This document shows, piece after piece, positions 18,196 through 18,618 of a stretch of DNA of 18,618 nucleotides. The notes under the pieces are model-generated. The model had not been told where the DNA came from and ran no database searches. It worked only from the letters and a program-made list of their open reading frames with translations. The DNA comes from Ophioceras dolichostomum (lineage: Eukaryota > Ascomycota > Sordariomycetes > Magnaporthales > Ophioceraceae). Position numbers and translations under genes: made by a program. Every line of letters begins with the position of its first letter. The stretch's first letter is position 1. The DNA is taken from contig PYST01000530.1 of assembly GCA_003049485.1 (NCBI GenBank), positions 1-18,618 on the forward strand, given 5' to 3'.

Positions 18196-18549
18196 GCCCC
18201 GGCCTCTAGAAAGTTCGAAGAGGTAGGCGGGCGGGCATCCTTGATGCGCCAATCCGGTACCTAAAGAAGGAGCTGGCCCTGGGGCCCGGCCTCCTTCCTC
18301 CTTTTCCAATTCGGTCCAACAAAATATGAGAGCACAGAAACGCCGATTCGACTTTGTGGTTGTGCCATTAATGCAAAGTGACTTGAGATATTCTGTTCGG
18401 TGTCGGGTTTTGTCCTGGGTTGTTCCGACGGCTGGGGTTGTTCTTCTGCAGTTGTCGCGCAGTGTTAGTCACCCGGCTTGGTTGATTGAGGCTGAACCGC
18501 ACGCTGAAATGAACCCCATGTACTGCACCACACGAGACCCGTATCTAAC

Positions 18550-18565
18550 AGGTGCGTAGGCACCT
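18550..18565. repeat. Short inverted repeat AGGTGC/GCACCT
   Basis: Six-base arms flank GTAG. It may be a diverged relative of the GGTACC motif family. Confidence 0.4.
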
Positions 18566-18618
18566 CTACGTACTAAACGGGATTTCTAATTTTCCCCTTT
18601 TCTTTCCCCCTCTTCTTC

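Larger units (their letters stand above)
16603..18618. other. No supported gene
   Basis: No convincing gene was found. A minus-strand frame with ATG at 17820 (66 residues, containing a hydrophobic segment) ends inside the GGTACC repeat at 17619-17643. Another minus frame at 17127-17540 translates through the repeat at 17323-17363. Both are doubtful for that reason. Simple repeats (GAA)n and (GCCTG)n lie near 18063 and 18176. Confidence 0.5.

Overview
The window looks like nuclear DNA of a filamentous ascomycete, most likely a sordariomycete of the Hypocreales type. The evidence is moderate GC, pyrimidine-rich leader-like tracts, a short intron with GTGAGT/CAG borders, many short simple repeats, and scattered GGTACC-centred palindromes (TAGGTACC/TACCTAGGTA). 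Nothing bacterial was found: no operons, Shine-Dalgarno sites, IS elements or CRISPR. I also found no convincing tRNA, rRNA or transposase gene.

The window is very gene-poor. Only two genes are well supported, and both encode very small cysteine-rich proteins. Gene 1 (plus strand, 4656-4903) is spliced: its start codon is split AT^G by a 92-nt intron, and it encodes a 51-residue protein. Gene 2 (minus strand, 10458-10625) is one 55-residue exon behind a TATA box and a leader of about 300 nt that contains no ATG. Both proteins share a W-x-C...C...C-x2-C-x(1,2)-H-x-R-C-x2-C arrangement, so they look like members of one small zinc-ribbon-like family. They lie convergently about 5.6 kb apart. Biochemical function is unknown.

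The most interesting local signal is just after the gene 1 stop. The +1 frame carries a coding-looking acidic tail of about 48 codons (4902-5045, stop TGA at 5046-5048). It would extend the protein to 99 residues if the ribosome shifted +1 at GCT-TAA, or if the stop reflects an indel.

The remaining blocks (1-4440, 5049-10105, 10950-18618) hold overlapping open frames on both strands, low-complexity tracts and palindromic repeats. A few open frames (6959-7306 +, 11054-11542 -, a spliced model at 13092-13421 +, a spliced model at 15676-15943 -) are recorded as weak candidates only. Most long frames here probably arise by chance or from purine/pyrimidine strand bias.
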